Assembly (NCBI RefSeq): GCF_902833645.1
Contig: NZ_CADFGE010000006.1
Location: forward strand, 248,001-312,000
DNA: 64,000 nucleotides
Direction: 5' to 3'
Source: Paraburkholderia fungorum
GTDB taxonomy: Bacteria > Pseudomonadota > Gammaproteobacteria > Burkholderiales > Burkholderiaceae
Part shown: positions 45,301 through 53,122 of the stretch, piece after piece
Position numbering within the stretch: position 1 is the first letter of the stretch
Layout of the letters: each line of letters starts with the position of its first letter
Notes under the pieces: generated by a model
What the model was told of the DNA's origin: nothing
The model's input: the letters and a program-made list of their open reading frames with translations, nothing else
The model's database searches: none
Made by a program: the position numbers and the translations under genes

Positions 45301-45444
45301 CGAGACGACGGCACGCGGAAACGCGACGTTCGGGAACAGCGAGATCGGCAGGCGAAATGCGGTCAGCGCGCCCGCGATCGCCAGCAACGCGATCACGAAC
45401 AGCAGTGAGCGCCGGTGCTTCTGCATCCATTGACCGAAATTCAT
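42394..45444 (-). CDS. RND efflux transporter, inner-membrane pump subunit
   Basis: A 1016-residue AcrB/MexB-superfamily pump: TM1 then the large porter loop, TM2-TM6 with GLVIDDAIVMIEHIVRRMREGG (the helix 4 Asp-Asp proton relay), a second porter loop, and TM7-TM12 ending LMKKGGV. Slightly shorter than AcrB, with a signature resembling the heavy-metal/aromatic acid exporters more than AcrB. It overlaps the adaptor gene by ATGA. Order tolC, adaptor, pump on one transcript. Substrate unknown. Confidence 0.92.
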   Translation of the reverse strand: MNFGQWMQKHRRSLLFVIALLAIAGALTAFRLPISLFPNVAFPRAVVSLDAGDRPAEQMATLVTMPVEEALRRVPNVRDVESTTSRGAAEISINFDWGTDMAQATLQAQSAISEILATLPQGTSMQVRRMDPTVFPVLAYSLTSKQQSLSALHDLAQFQMRPLLSSVEGVARVDVTGGAQDEFEVAIDPARLAAYKLSLPDVSKAIGASNVLMANGRIEDHDKLYLVIANTTITRLDELRNVVVSSNGATQIRLGDIATVRQGVVPQWMRVTADGQDAVLLNVYQQPGANSVAMAKAIRAKLADFQHQMPAGVHLSNWYDQSELVIASATSVRDAIMIGVVLAAFTLFAFLRNWKITAIAVALVPVVMAATILLLDVFGMGFNIMTLGGMAAAVGLVIDDAIVMIEHIVRRMREGGAHKFHGRVMAAALEFTRPLAGSSAATLIIFVPLAFLSGVTGAFFKALSVTMASALFISFLVTWLAVPILCDRWLTPKDAEEHKETRFAAWMNRRYGFLIERVTARPPLVLLGVLPLIVVAAFAFTRVGSGFMPSMDEGGFVLDYHTEPGTSVTETDRLMKQIEAIIRANPNIATYSRRTGAGLGGDLNEPNKGDFFIRLKSSGREPIETVMEEVRSKIETQVPGVSIELAQLMEDLIGDLTAVPQPVQIKIYSDDQTTLDTTARKVAERIGKIQGVVDVNDGINPAGDALELHIRPEAAAAEGMDPQSIAQAVSDMVEGNIATQFQSGPKTVGVRVRVAGALKLTDTQLGQLEIRAPDGHLFALNRVADQVTVTGQPEISRDNLKRMVAVTARIDGRDLGSTIADVQRVLSDGSLLPAGVYYELGGLYQQQQIAFKGLLTVFGAAIALVFGLLLFLYERFRVALAVMAMPLLAAGAVFIGLWITGIELNISAMMGMTMIIGIVTEVAIFYVSELQGLIRDEGVRFEEALIAAGRNRLRPITMTTIAAILALLPLAFALGQGSAMQQPLAVAIISGLIVQLPLVLLLLPVVLKLLMKKGGV

Positions 45445-46586
45445 TGCGCCGCGCCTTTGCTGACGCGCACCGCCATGCCGTCCTTCAACTCATAGTTGCC
45501 GCTGACGACGAGGCCCGCCGCGCCGTCGATCGGGCCGTCCACGCCGTAGCGGTCGCCGTTCTCGATCTGCATGACCACCGCTACGCGGCGTGCCCTGTTT
45601 TGCGGCGTGATCTGGAACACGTACGCGCCGGCCCCGTCTTTCAGCACGGCGGCACGCGGCACGACCCAGTGCGTGCCGCTGCGCGTCGCGATGTCGGCGC
45701 TGACTCGCGTGCCCGGAATGAATGCGCTCTGTTCGAGCGGCACGTTCGCGCCAACGTCGACGAGCTGGCTTTGCTGATCGACCGATGCGCCGACCAGCGT
45801 CACGTGCCCATCCGCCGAAGATTTCGCGAGTGCGGTGGAGAGTCCGTGCAGCGTGACGGTATCGCCGGCATGGATCGCGGCGGCGTCCGAGGGCTCGACG
45901 CCGAGCATCACGTTCGCGCGCATATCGCGGCCGGCGCGGCCGGCGCCGCTGGCCAGTTGCAGGATCGCCGCGCCTGGCTGTACCTGATCGCCCTGTGCCG
46001 CGGATACCTGCAAAACCACGCCGTCGATCGGCGCCGCGACGATCTTGTTGCCGCTCGCGATACCCGTCTGGTTTTGCGCGGCGAGTGCTTGCTGTGCATC
46101 GTCGGCGGCCTTGCGGGCCGTGGCGAGTTGCGATTGCGTGGCGAGTCCTTTGCCGTACAGCGACTGCGTGCGCGCGAGTTCGCCTTGCGCCAGCGTCACG
46201 GCGCTTTTCGCCTGGAGCGCGGCGAGCACCGCGGCAGGATCGGCTTGCACGACGAATAACGGTGTGCCTCGCGTCACGCGCTGGCCGGCCTGGACGCGCA
46301 TCTGCACGATACGCGCGAGGTACGGCAGATTAACGGTGGTCAGGTTCGACGCGGACGCCGCGACGATGCCATAGGCGCGGACCGGCTGCGCAATGATGGC
46401 GCGTTGTACCCGTACGGTTTGCACGGATACGACGGATTGATCGGCCGCATCGCCGGCGGCGGATGCACCGGCTGCGCTCGCTGTATCAGCCGCATGAACG
46501 GCCGCGCTCAGCAGTGCGACGCAGGCAAATGAAATCGCATAAGAGGCGATACGCGGCCGCCGTGCCGAAAGGGGGCTATTTCGCAT
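45441..46586 (-). CDS. RND periplasmic adaptor (membrane fusion protein)
   Basis: 381 residues: Sec signal (IASYAISFACVALLSAAVHA), a lipoyl half-motif (GIVAASASNLTTVNLPYLARIVQMRVQAGQRVTRGTPLF), a short helical hairpin around 110-150, the second lipoyl half (KIVAAPIDGVVLQVSAAQGDQV), and beta-barrel and membrane-proximal domains ending in YELKDGMAVRVSKG. It bridges pump and outer-membrane channel. The ATG at 46586 overlaps the end of the tolC-like gene by 11 bp; a longer frame upstream reads against that gene and was rejected. Confidence 0.9.
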   Translation of the reverse strand: MRNSPLSARRPRIASYAISFACVALLSAAVHAADTASAAGASAAGDAADQSVVSVQTVRVQRAIIAQPVRAYGIVAASASNLTTVNLPYLARIVQMRVQAGQRVTRGTPLFVVQADPAAVLAALQAKSAVTLAQGELARTQSLYGKGLATQSQLATARKAADDAQQALAAQNQTGIASGNKIVAAPIDGVVLQVSAAQGDQVQPGAAILQLASGAGRAGRDMRANVMLGVEPSDAAAIHAGDTVTLHGLSTALAKSSADGHVTLVGASVDQQSQLVDVGANVPLEQSAFIPGTRVSADIATRSGTHWVVPRAAVLKDGAGAYVFQITPQNRARRVAVVMQIENGDRYGVDGPIDGAAGLVVSGNYELKDGMAVRVSKGAAQ

Positions 46587-48072
46587 GAGTTTCGCTGAAG
46601 GTCTGAGCAGAGGAAAAAGCGTCGGGGATCGCGCTGCCCAACAGCGCCTGCAAACCGACGCGTTGTTCGGCGAGCGATTCGCGCAGGGTGGCGACGTCGA
46701 CACGTTTGGTGAGCGCCGCGCCTTGTGCGTCGGTGTAGGCGCCGAGCGCGAGATCGTGCTGCGCATAGGCCGCAGCCGCGTGTTGCGCGGCAAGGTCGAC
46801 ATCGGGCAGCGCCGCCTCGGTTTGCTGCAACTGCCGCGTGAGAATCTCACTGTCGGCGCGCATGTGGGCGACATCGGCGTAGGCCTGATTCAAGCGCGAT
46901 TGATATTCGTCACGCAGGCGCTGACGGGTTGCTTTCTCAATCGCGACGTTGCCCTGATTGCGATTGAAGATCGGCAGGCTCAGATTGATCTGGAAGCCGC
47001 TGGTGTAGATGTTCGAGGTATCGCGCGCACGCACGAAACCTACCGAAAGGCTCGGAAACTGGCTGAGAATCGCGGCACGGTACTTCTGCTCCTGCGCCTC
47101 GTAACCCGCCTGAAGCGCGATCAGATCCGGGCGCCGCTGCGCGAGTTTCGCGAGCGCTGCATCGAGCCTGGCGTCGGACAGTGCGCTTATGTTTTCGCTG
47201 CCCGCGAGTTGCAGTTGCACGTCGGGCGAGAGACCGAGCAGCGCGTTCAGATCATGATGAGTCTGTTCCGCGGCCCGTTCGGCGTCGGTGTACTGTTTGC
47301 GCGCATCGCTGTAAGCGGTGAGCGCGGCGGTCAGGGTGTCGTCGGTCAGATTGCCGTCGCGATGCGCTTCGGCCATGCGTTCGTAGCGCGTGCGCGCGAG
47401 TTCGCGCTGCTGTTGCAGCAGCGGCAGGGTGTCCTGCTGGAAGCGCGTCTTGACGAACAACTGGCGCGCCTGGGCGACAATCTGCCATTCTTGCCACAGC
47501 AGGCCGAGATCGGTTTTAGCCACCGTCGCATCGGCGGATTGCCTGTTCGCACTGCGCAGCACGATCGCCATCACGTCGATGCTCAGACCATAATTGAATG
47601 CGCGCGTGGCGCCGGCCGCACCGGGGTAATCGCTCGACACACTCAATTGCGGGTCGGGCAGCAGTCCGGCCGAATAAGCCTGTGCGCGGGCGATGCCGAG
47701 ATCGTCGCGCGCCAGTTTCAGGTCGGGATTATTCGCTACCGCCAGCATCGCGACTTCGTCGATATCCAGTCCATCGGACGGATCGAAGCGATGCGCCGCC
47801 AGTTCGGGCAACGGCATGGTGGCTGGATCGATCTGGATGCGGTCGAGCGAGTTGGCGGAAGTCGAGGTGTCCTGCGGCGCGAGCGGCTCGCGGTGATACC
47901 ACGTGCAGCCGCCAAGCAGCATGGCGCAGAGGGGCACGAGCACGAGCACGAGCGCGAGCATGCGCGAGGGTGGAGCGGGAACTGCCGCTGGATCGGCCAC
48001 TGAATCGACCACTGAATCGACCACTGGAGCGACTACTGAAGCGACTTTCGCAGCAGCGTTGAAAACGGGCAA
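46576..48072 (-). CDS. TolC-family outer-membrane lipoprotein (efflux channel)
   Basis: About 498 residues. I chose TTG 48072 because AGGAG precedes it by 7 nt. A 36-residue Val/Asp/Pro-rich N-tail (from a 12-bp DNA repeat) comes before a lipoprotein signal ending MLLGGC, so processing may begin after an unusual leader; an internal ATG at 47961 would give a conventional signal. Two OEP repeats follow, with the long helices ARQLFVKTRFQQDTL and GFVRARDTSNIYTSGFQINLSLPIFNRNQGN. It heads the tolC-adaptor-pump operon, transcribed away from the phased array. Confidence 0.85.
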   Translation of the reverse strand: MPVFNAAAKVASVVAPVVDSVVDSVADPAAVPAPPSRMLALVLVLVPLCAMLLGGCTWYHREPLAPQDTSTSANSLDRIQIDPATMPLPELAAHRFDPSDGLDIDEVAMLAVANNPDLKLARDDLGIARAQAYSAGLLPDPQLSVSSDYPGAAGATRAFNYGLSIDVMAIVLRSANRQSADATVAKTDLGLLWQEWQIVAQARQLFVKTRFQQDTLPLLQQQRELARTRYERMAEAHRDGNLTDDTLTAALTAYSDARKQYTDAERAAEQTHHDLNALLGLSPDVQLQLAGSENISALSDARLDAALAKLAQRRPDLIALQAGYEAQEQKYRAAILSQFPSLSVGFVRARDTSNIYTSGFQINLSLPIFNRNQGNVAIEKATRQRLRDEYQSRLNQAYADVAHMRADSEILTRQLQQTEAALPDVDLAAQHAAAAYAQHDLALGAYTDAQGAALTKRVDVATLRESLAEQRVGLQALLGSAIPDAFSSAQTFSETHAK

Positions 48073-48149
48073 AGTCCGGCTCCTGAATGAAAACTGGGAC
48101 GGCGGCGAGCGGATGTCGCGCAACAGGTGCCGATTTTGCTGAGGAAGAG

Positions 48150-48182
48150 CTTAAGGGACGCTTAGCTGAAGTTAAGCGTCCC
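48150..48182. promoter_or_regulatory. Inverted repeat beside the phased array
   Basis: GGGACGCTTA (48155-48164) and TAAGCGTCCC (48173-48182) form a perfect 10-bp inverted repeat with an 8-nt spacer. A CTTAAG hexamer at 48150 touches it. It lies on the pump-operon side, 80-110 bp from the tolC-like start, and could be a separate operator or an RNA hairpin. Confidence 0.5.
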
Positions 48183-48253
48183 ATCAGTCTGCCTTCAGCG
48201 TTGCTTAAGCTTGCGCTAAGGATCCTTTAAGGATGATTTAAGGAAGCGTTAAG
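48171..48253 (+). promoter_or_regulatory. Phased array of eight 11-bp operator half-sites
   Basis: Hexamers begin at 48171 GTTAAG, 48182 CATCAG, 48193 CTTCAG, 48204 CTTAAG, 48215 GCTAAG, 48226 TTTAAG, 48237 TTTAAG and 48248 GTTAAG, each exactly 11 bp from the next, with variable 5-bp spacers. The pair at 48226/48237 matches the PmrA consensus YTTAAK-N5-YTTAAK. A -10-like GACAAT (48265-48270) follows 11 bp after the last. The array serves the regulator gene and probably the divergent pump operon. Confidence 0.8.
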
Positions 48254-48297
48254 CTAGCGGGCTGGACAATGCAGGCAAACTGCAAAGAGGAGGGGCC

Positions 48298-48957
48298 ATG
48301 CGTCTGCTGCTCGTCGAAGACGACAACATGATTGCGGAAACGGTATTGGGCGCCATGCGCCGTTCGGGCTACGCGATCGACTGGGCCGGCGACGGCCGCG
48401 CGGCGGAACTATCGCTGGGCAACGGCGTGTACGACCTCGTGCTGCTCGATCTCGGCCTGCCGAAAAAAGACGGCATCGACGTGCTCAACGCCTACCGCAA
48501 GAGCGGCGGTGCGGCGCCGGTGATCATCCTGACCGCGCGCGACGCGGTTGAAGATCGGATTCGCGGTCTCGATGCGGGCGCCGACGACTATCTGATCAAA
48601 CCATTCGACCTCGACGAACTGGCCGCGCGAGTCCGTGCGCTATTGCGGCGGCGCACTGGCCAGAAGCAACCCATCTATGCGCACGGCGAACTCACACTCG
48701 ATCCCGCCGCGCATGAAGTGACCAAAGACGGCGAGCTGCTGCCGCTCGTGCCACGCGAATTCGCGCTGCTGCAGGCGCTGATCGAAGAACCCACGCGCGT
48801 GTTCACCAAGGCGGAGCTGGAAGAGAAACTGTACGGCTGGGGCGAGGAGGTGGGCAGCAACACAATCGAAGTACATGTGCACAGCCTGCGCCGCAAGATC
48901 GGCGCGGACCAGGTGGTGACGGTGCGCGGCGTGGGCTACCGTCTGAAGAGGTGCTGA
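48298..48957 (+). CDS. OmpR-family response regulator for the RND pump
   Basis: 219 residues, same length and layout as the 38027 regulator: receiver with VEDDNMIAE and the phospho-Asp in DLVLLDLGLPKKDG (about 51), LTARD and LIKPFDLDEL, then a winged helix with SNTIEVHVHSLRRKIG and VRGVGYRLKRC. GAGGAGGGG just before the ATG is a strong ribosome site. Its promoter contains the eight-copy phased array, so autoregulation is likely. Stop overlaps the kinase ATG. Confidence 0.93.
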   Translation: MRLLLVEDDNMIAETVLGAMRRSGYAIDWAGDGRAAELSLGNGVYDLVLLDLGLPKKDGIDVLNAYRKSGGAAPVIILTARDAVEDRIRGLDAGADDYLIKPFDLDELAARVRALLRRRTGQKQPIYAHGELTLDPAAHEVTKDGELLPLVPREFALLQALIEEPTRVFTKAELEEKLYGWGEEVGSNTIEVHVHSLRRKIGADQVVTVRGVGYRLKRC

Positions 48958-50321
48958 TGACGTCGATTCGCCGCTGGCTGCTGGGCTGGCTGATTTTCGG
49001 GCTGGCCGCGGCATCGGGCGTGGCCGGCTTCGGCATCTTTCACACCGCGCGCGAGGAAGCGAGCGAACTGTTCGACTACGAGTTGCGCACGGTCGCACTG
49101 TCGTTGCCGTCGAATCTGGCCGGTACGGGCGACGGCGAGCATCACAGCCCGGACCTGGGTGATCTGGCCGACGATCGGGTCGTCATCGAAATCTGGGACC
49201 GTGCCGGCACACTCATTTATCACTCGACTCAGGCGCCGGTATTCTCGCGCTTGCCCGAAGGCTTCAGCACAGTCGAACGAGGCGAGAGCCATTGGCGCAC
49301 ATTCGGGGTGCAGCAGCGCGACCGCTATATCCAGGTCGCGCAGCCGATCTCCGTGCGCGAGGACCTCGCGCTGCAACTGGCGCTGCATACGCTGTGGCCG
49401 CTCGGCGTGCTGCTGCCCGTGACGATCGTGCTGGTGCTGCTGGTGGTCGCAAAAGGGCTGGCGCCGATCGGCGGCCTGACGCGCGCGCTCACGACCCGCT
49501 CGCTCGATTCGCTGGAGCCCTTGCGTCTGGATGGCAGCGTGCCGGTCGAAATCAAACCGCTGGTGGCGTCGCTCAACGATCTGTTGCAACGTCTGAACGT
49601 GGCGTCGCAGGCACAGCGCACGTTTATCGCGGATGCCGCGCATGAATTGCGCTCGCCGCTTGCCGCGCTGAAGCTGCAATTGCAGGCGGCTTCCCGCGAC
49701 GGCTCGCTGAAGGGCGAGGGGCAAACGCTGGAGCGCGTCGAGGAGCGGGTCAACCGGATCATTCGCCTGGTGCAGCAATTGTTGACGCTCGCGCGCGAAG
49801 ATGCGCATCCCGTAACGTCGATGGTGCCGGTGAGCTTGCGCCGGATCGGCGAACAGGCGGTGGGGGATCTGTCGTTGCTCGCGGAGACGGCCGAGATCGA
49901 TCTCGGCCTCGAATGCGAAGACGCTGGCGCGGGCTACGATACTTATACGGTGCTGGCGGAGCCGCACGGGATGAGTGTGTTGCTGGGGAATCTGATCAAC
50001 AACGCGATCCGGCATACGCCGCCAGGCGGCCGTGTGGATGTGATTCTCAAGCGCGCCGGCGAGCGGGTGGGATTCGACGTGGTGGATAGCGGCTCGGGGA
50101 TTCCGGAGGCCGAGATCGAGCGGGTTTTCGACCGGTTTTATCGAGGCGAAGAGGCGCGCGGCGAGGGTAGCGGGCTCGGATTGGCGATTGTGGCGCGGAT
50201 CGCCGCGCGGCATCAGCTTGAACTTTCCCTACGCAATAACGTAGGGCGGCCGGGCTTGTGCGTATCGGTTTTTGGCCTGAGCGCGCACGAGCCGGCAGCG
50301 CCTGTTGCGGTCAAAAGCTGA
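48957..50321 (+). CDS. Sensor histidine kinase partner
   Basis: About 454 residues: TM1 (residues 9-28), a periplasmic domain of roughly 110 residues, TM2 near 145-168, a HAMP-like linker, HisKA with ADAAHELRSPLAALK (phospho-His about 225) and HATPase with NNAIRHTPPGG and GEGSGLGLAIV. The ATG at 48957 overlaps the regulator stop (TGATG) and has GAGG upstream. The signal is unknown; the pump operon is the likely main output. Confidence 0.92.
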   Translation: MTSIRRWLLGWLIFGLAAASGVAGFGIFHTAREEASELFDYELRTVALSLPSNLAGTGDGEHHSPDLGDLADDRVVIEIWDRAGTLIYHSTQAPVFSRLPEGFSTVERGESHWRTFGVQQRDRYIQVAQPISVREDLALQLALHTLWPLGVLLPVTIVLVLLVVAKGLAPIGGLTRALTTRSLDSLEPLRLDGSVPVEIKPLVASLNDLLQRLNVASQAQRTFIADAAHELRSPLAALKLQLQAASRDGSLKGEGQTLERVEERVNRIIRLVQQLLTLAREDAHPVTSMVPVSLRRIGEQAVGDLSLLAETAEIDLGLECEDAGAGYDTYTVLAEPHGMSVLLGNLINNAIRHTPPGGRVDVILKRAGERVGFDVVDSGSGIPEAEIERVFDRFYRGEEARGEGSGLGLAIVARIAARHQLELSLRNNVGRPGLCVSVFGLSAHEPAAPVAVKS

Positions 50322-50417
50322 TCGTTTGCCGCCATCGGTGCGCGGCGCATCGCCGGGTGACGGGAGCGTGGCGCAACACGCTGCTACAATCCTGTCTTTC
50401 TCGATTGATTGTGCGCT

Positions 50418-51152
50418 ATGGGTTTCGAACAACTTGCTGAATTGAAGAAGCAACTGGCGGCGGCACGCGCCGAAGCTGCGCCTGCGGCCAAGCCAGTCGC
50501 CAAGCCCGGCGCGAAGCCTGCTCGCAAGCCGTCGCCGCCGCGCCGTGCCGCGCCCGTTCACAAGCATCAGGCGCATCAGGCCGACGCCAGACCGGCGGCC
50601 GAAGCAAAGCCTGCGGCTGACGCGAGACCCGTGGATCCGGTGGTGAAATCGATCGGGAGACTGCAAAAGCGCTTTCCCAATGTGTTCCCGAAGAATCCGG
50701 CGCCCAAGCTCCCGCTCAAGGTCGGCATCTTCGAGGACCTCGTGGTTCACGCGAAGGACCTGTCGCTGAGCGAAGCCGAATTGCGCGATGCGATCAAGAC
50801 GTGGTGCCGTGGCAGCCGCTACTGGAAGTGCCTCGTCGAAGGCGCCGCGCGGGTCGATCTGACGGGCGCTGAAGCGGGCAAGGTAACGGCGCAGGAAGCA
50901 GCCGGCGCGCAGCGTCTGCAGGCGCATCGTGCGGGCCGGGGCGCGGCGAAAGCGGCGGCTTCGGCGGCTGCAACATCTGCCGATGCCTCGGTTGCTGCGG
51001 ATGCTACGGATGCTACGGATGCCACAGCGCAGGCAGCATCCGTTGCGCAAGCTGGCGTGCCGACGCAGCCGGAGCAGACCACTTCGGCAGACACTCCGGC
51101 CGCAGAATCGGCCACGCCGCCGGCAGCGCCTTCATCCTCCGCTAAATCGTAA
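50418..51152 (+). CDS. proQ: ProQ/FinO-domain RNA chaperone
   Basis: About 244 residues. The central ProQ/FinO domain (about 75-150) includes RFPNVFPKNPAPKLPLKVGIFEDL and IKTWCRGSRYWKCLVEGAARVDLTG. It is flanked by a Lys/Ala/Pro-rich N-tail and a long Ala/Thr-rich, low-complexity C-tail, both probably disordered. The GC-rich tail coding contains short GAT-GCT repeats (DATDATDAT). It binds structured 3' ends of RNAs and affects sRNA regulation. Ends at a hairpin shared with the convergent gene. Confidence 0.85.
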   Translation: MGFEQLAELKKQLAAARAEAAPAAKPVAKPGAKPARKPSPPRRAAPVHKHQAHQADARPAAEAKPAADARPVDPVVKSIGRLQKRFPNVFPKNPAPKLPLKVGIFEDLVVHAKDLSLSEAELRDAIKTWCRGSRYWKCLVEGAARVDLTGAEAGKVTAQEAAGAQRLQAHRAGRGAAKAAASAAATSADASVAADATDATDATAQAASVAQAGVPTQPEQTTSADTPAAESATPPAAPSSSAKS

Positions 51153-51158
51153 AGACGC

Positions 51159-51183
51159 CAGCCGCCCCGCCTAGGGGCGGCTG
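51159..51183. terminator. Hairpin between two convergent genes
   Basis: 10-bp perfect stem CAGCCGCCCC (51159-51168) / GGGGCGGCTG (51174-51183), loop GCCTA. The stop codon of the minus-strand gene lies in the loop. No T-run follows, so termination strength is uncertain. Confidence 0.5.
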
Positions 51184-52517
51184 CCTTGTGCCGCCGCCAG
51201 CCGGCTGCGCACAAAGCCGACGTGCTCGCGCAGCACATAGAACGCGTCGGCGTATGCAAGCGGCATACGCAAGCGATCAAGCGACGCCTCGATAGCGTCG
51301 AGTTCCGCGAAGAGCTGTTTGCGCTCGGTCTCGGTCGAGTCGGCGAGTGCTTCGCGTTCGATTGCAATCAGCGCTCCGTAATAGCGATAAATACGCGAGC
51401 GTACGCGCCACCGGTAAAGCGCCGGGATCAAGCGCATTGCCGGAAACAGCAGCACTGCCATTGGCAGCAGCAGAACCAGCGTGCGGTCGCCGATGCTGGC
51501 GAGCCAGAACGGCAGCGTCCGGTATAGAAAACTCTTGCCGGTCTTGTAGTAGCGCTGTGCGTCCTCGCTGATCTGATATTCGTGGGCGACCGGACTCGGG
51601 AATTCCCCCGCGTGCTGCAAGAGCCCGGGCATGCCGTGCACCTCCTGCGCGGCCTCGATCAACAAATCGGAAATGGCCGGATGCAGACCGGTCCGGGCCA
51701 CCAGTTCGGCTGTCGGGCTGATCAGATGGATGGTGTCGGGTGGAATTCTGCGCTTGAGATCCAGCACGCCGGGCGGCAGATCGATTTCGTCGAGATAGGG
51801 AAAAAGGCGCGTATAGGCGCTGGCCTCATCGAAATTCATGACCGAGATGCCGGGTACTTTCAGGAGCCGCAGCATCAGGCCGCGCGTGGCCGAATCACCG
51901 TTCAGGATCGCGGCGTCGACCTCGCCCGCCACCAGTTGGGTGGCGGCTTGCATGCCGTCGCTGGGCACCAGCCTGGTGTCGCCGCCTGGCGCGATGCCGT
52001 TTGCTTCCAGCAGTTTGAGCGAGAGCAGGCGTGTGCCGCTGCCTTCACGGCCGATTGCAATCCGCTTGCCTTCCAGTTCCGCGAGCTCGCTGAGCCCTGT
52101 GCCGCGATAGAACACCACGACCGGAACATAGAACACGCTACCGAGCGACATGAGCGATGACGTATCGAGCCCATCGGCGACGCCGCCTTGCACGAGTGCG
52201 AGATCGACGTGTTGTTTCGGGTCTAGCAGACGATGCAGGTTCTGCACCGAGCCATCGGATTCCAGCACCTTGAGTGTGATGCCGTTGCGGGCGAGGATCT
52301 TTTTATACTGATCCGCGGTGGCGAGGAAAGAACTGTCATGCGGTCCTGCGCTCATCGTGATGGTTTTCGGCGGTGCCGGATCGACCAGCCAGACGATGAG
52401 GGTGACGACCAGCACGACAATCACGGCCACGACGATGTATGACACGGTGTGATCGCGCCACTCCGCATGCGACGGATCGCCGGGCAGGTGTGGCAGACGC
52501 GGGCGATGCGCTTTCAT
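51171..52517 (-). CDS. TAXI-family solute-binding protein with membrane anchors
   Basis: About 448 residues. A TM segment at 28-48 (VSYIVVAVIVVLVVTLIVWLV) is followed by a TAXI/NMT1-like binding domain (TITMSAGPHDSSFLATADQYKKIL, VDLALVQGGVADG, GKRIAIGREGSGTR), a second TM segment near 350-370 and a C-terminal coiled region. It looks like a membrane-tethered TAXI sensor or TRAP component; no TRAP permease gene is adjacent. The ATG at 52517 is set by GGAG 5 nt upstream. Confidence 0.8.
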   Translation of the reverse strand: MKAHRPRLPHLPGDPSHAEWRDHTVSYIVVAVIVVLVVTLIVWLVDPAPPKTITMSAGPHDSSFLATADQYKKILARNGITLKVLESDGSVQNLHRLLDPKQHVDLALVQGGVADGLDTSSLMSLGSVFYVPVVVFYRGTGLSELAELEGKRIAIGREGSGTRLLSLKLLEANGIAPGGDTRLVPSDGMQAATQLVAGEVDAAILNGDSATRGLMLRLLKVPGISVMNFDEASAYTRLFPYLDEIDLPPGVLDLKRRIPPDTIHLISPTAELVARTGLHPAISDLLIEAAQEVHGMPGLLQHAGEFPSPVAHEYQISEDAQRYYKTGKSFLYRTLPFWLASIGDRTLVLLLPMAVLLFPAMRLIPALYRWRVRSRIYRYYGALIAIEREALADSTETERKQLFAELDAIEASLDRLRMPLAYADAFYVLREHVGFVRSRLAAAQGSRP

Positions 52518-52780
52518 GGGAACTCCGTACGAGCAGCCGAGATGAGGCATCGTCGGCGAGGACACACAGGCCACGCCTCGACCCGTGACCTCCAGTTGTT
52601 CGCGGCGCGCATACAGCGAAAGCAAAATGCAAGTTTAAAGTGACGCAACGCATTCCAAATGCAGTATGCCGCATCGAACCAGGCAGCAGGGAGTGGCCCA
52701 ACACGGCGACATGCACGGCCCACGGCGATTGCAACCTGCGCCCCACACGTACCAAAGGGATAACGTGACGAAGTACCGCG
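52518..52780. other. Intergenic region upstream of the TAXI gene
   Basis: No gene supported. It should contain the TAXI gene promoter and borders the third copy of the dispersed repeat. Confidence 0.35.
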
Positions 52781-53012
52781 TCGGCGCGCGCAGCGCCGCC
52801 GGAGGTATGACGGCCTTGTCACTAAGGCCGAATGTGCGAGAACACAGATTCCAGATGCACCACTACCGTGGCTGCGCGGGGGACCCGCTTATGAGCTGGC
52901 GGTGTAAAGCCGCTTTCTTTTGCCTACTTTTCTTTGCGGCAGGCAAAGAAAAGTAGGTGCCGCCCCGCACAGGGGCAACGCTAATAGACCACTAACAAAG
53001 CAAGGAAAGGCC
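52781..53012 (+). repeat. Dispersed intergenic repeat, copy 3
   Basis: The longest plus-strand copy. It shares the GCGCGCAGCGCCGCC start with copy 1, the CAGATTCCAGATGCACC block, the 15-bp hairpin (CCTACTTTTCTTTGC and complement) and the GCCGCCCCGCACAGGGGC end with copies 1 and 2. No ORF or transposase inside. Confidence 0.85.
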
Positions 53013-53017
53013 AAAAG

Positions 53018-53070
53018 CCAAAGGCCAAAGGCCAAAGGCCAAAGGCCAAAGGCCAAAGGCCAAAGGCCAA
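53018..53070. repeat. Seven-copy heptanucleotide tandem repeat
   Basis: CCAAAGG repeated seven times plus four bases, between the dispersed repeat and the 3' end of the porin gene. Likely length-variable. Confidence 0.9.
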
Positions 53071-53122
53071 GAGACCAAACGACCAACACCAGAACAGACC
53101 AACACCCCAACAACAAAAAAAA

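Noticed and set aside
46585..48003. 472-codon plus-strand frame opposite the TolC-like gene
   Set aside because: Same reason; the minus strand carries OEP motifs and a coupled operon.
53018..53070. Possible CRISPR-like repeat
   Set aside because: The units are 7 bp and contiguous without spacers; a simple tandem repeat.
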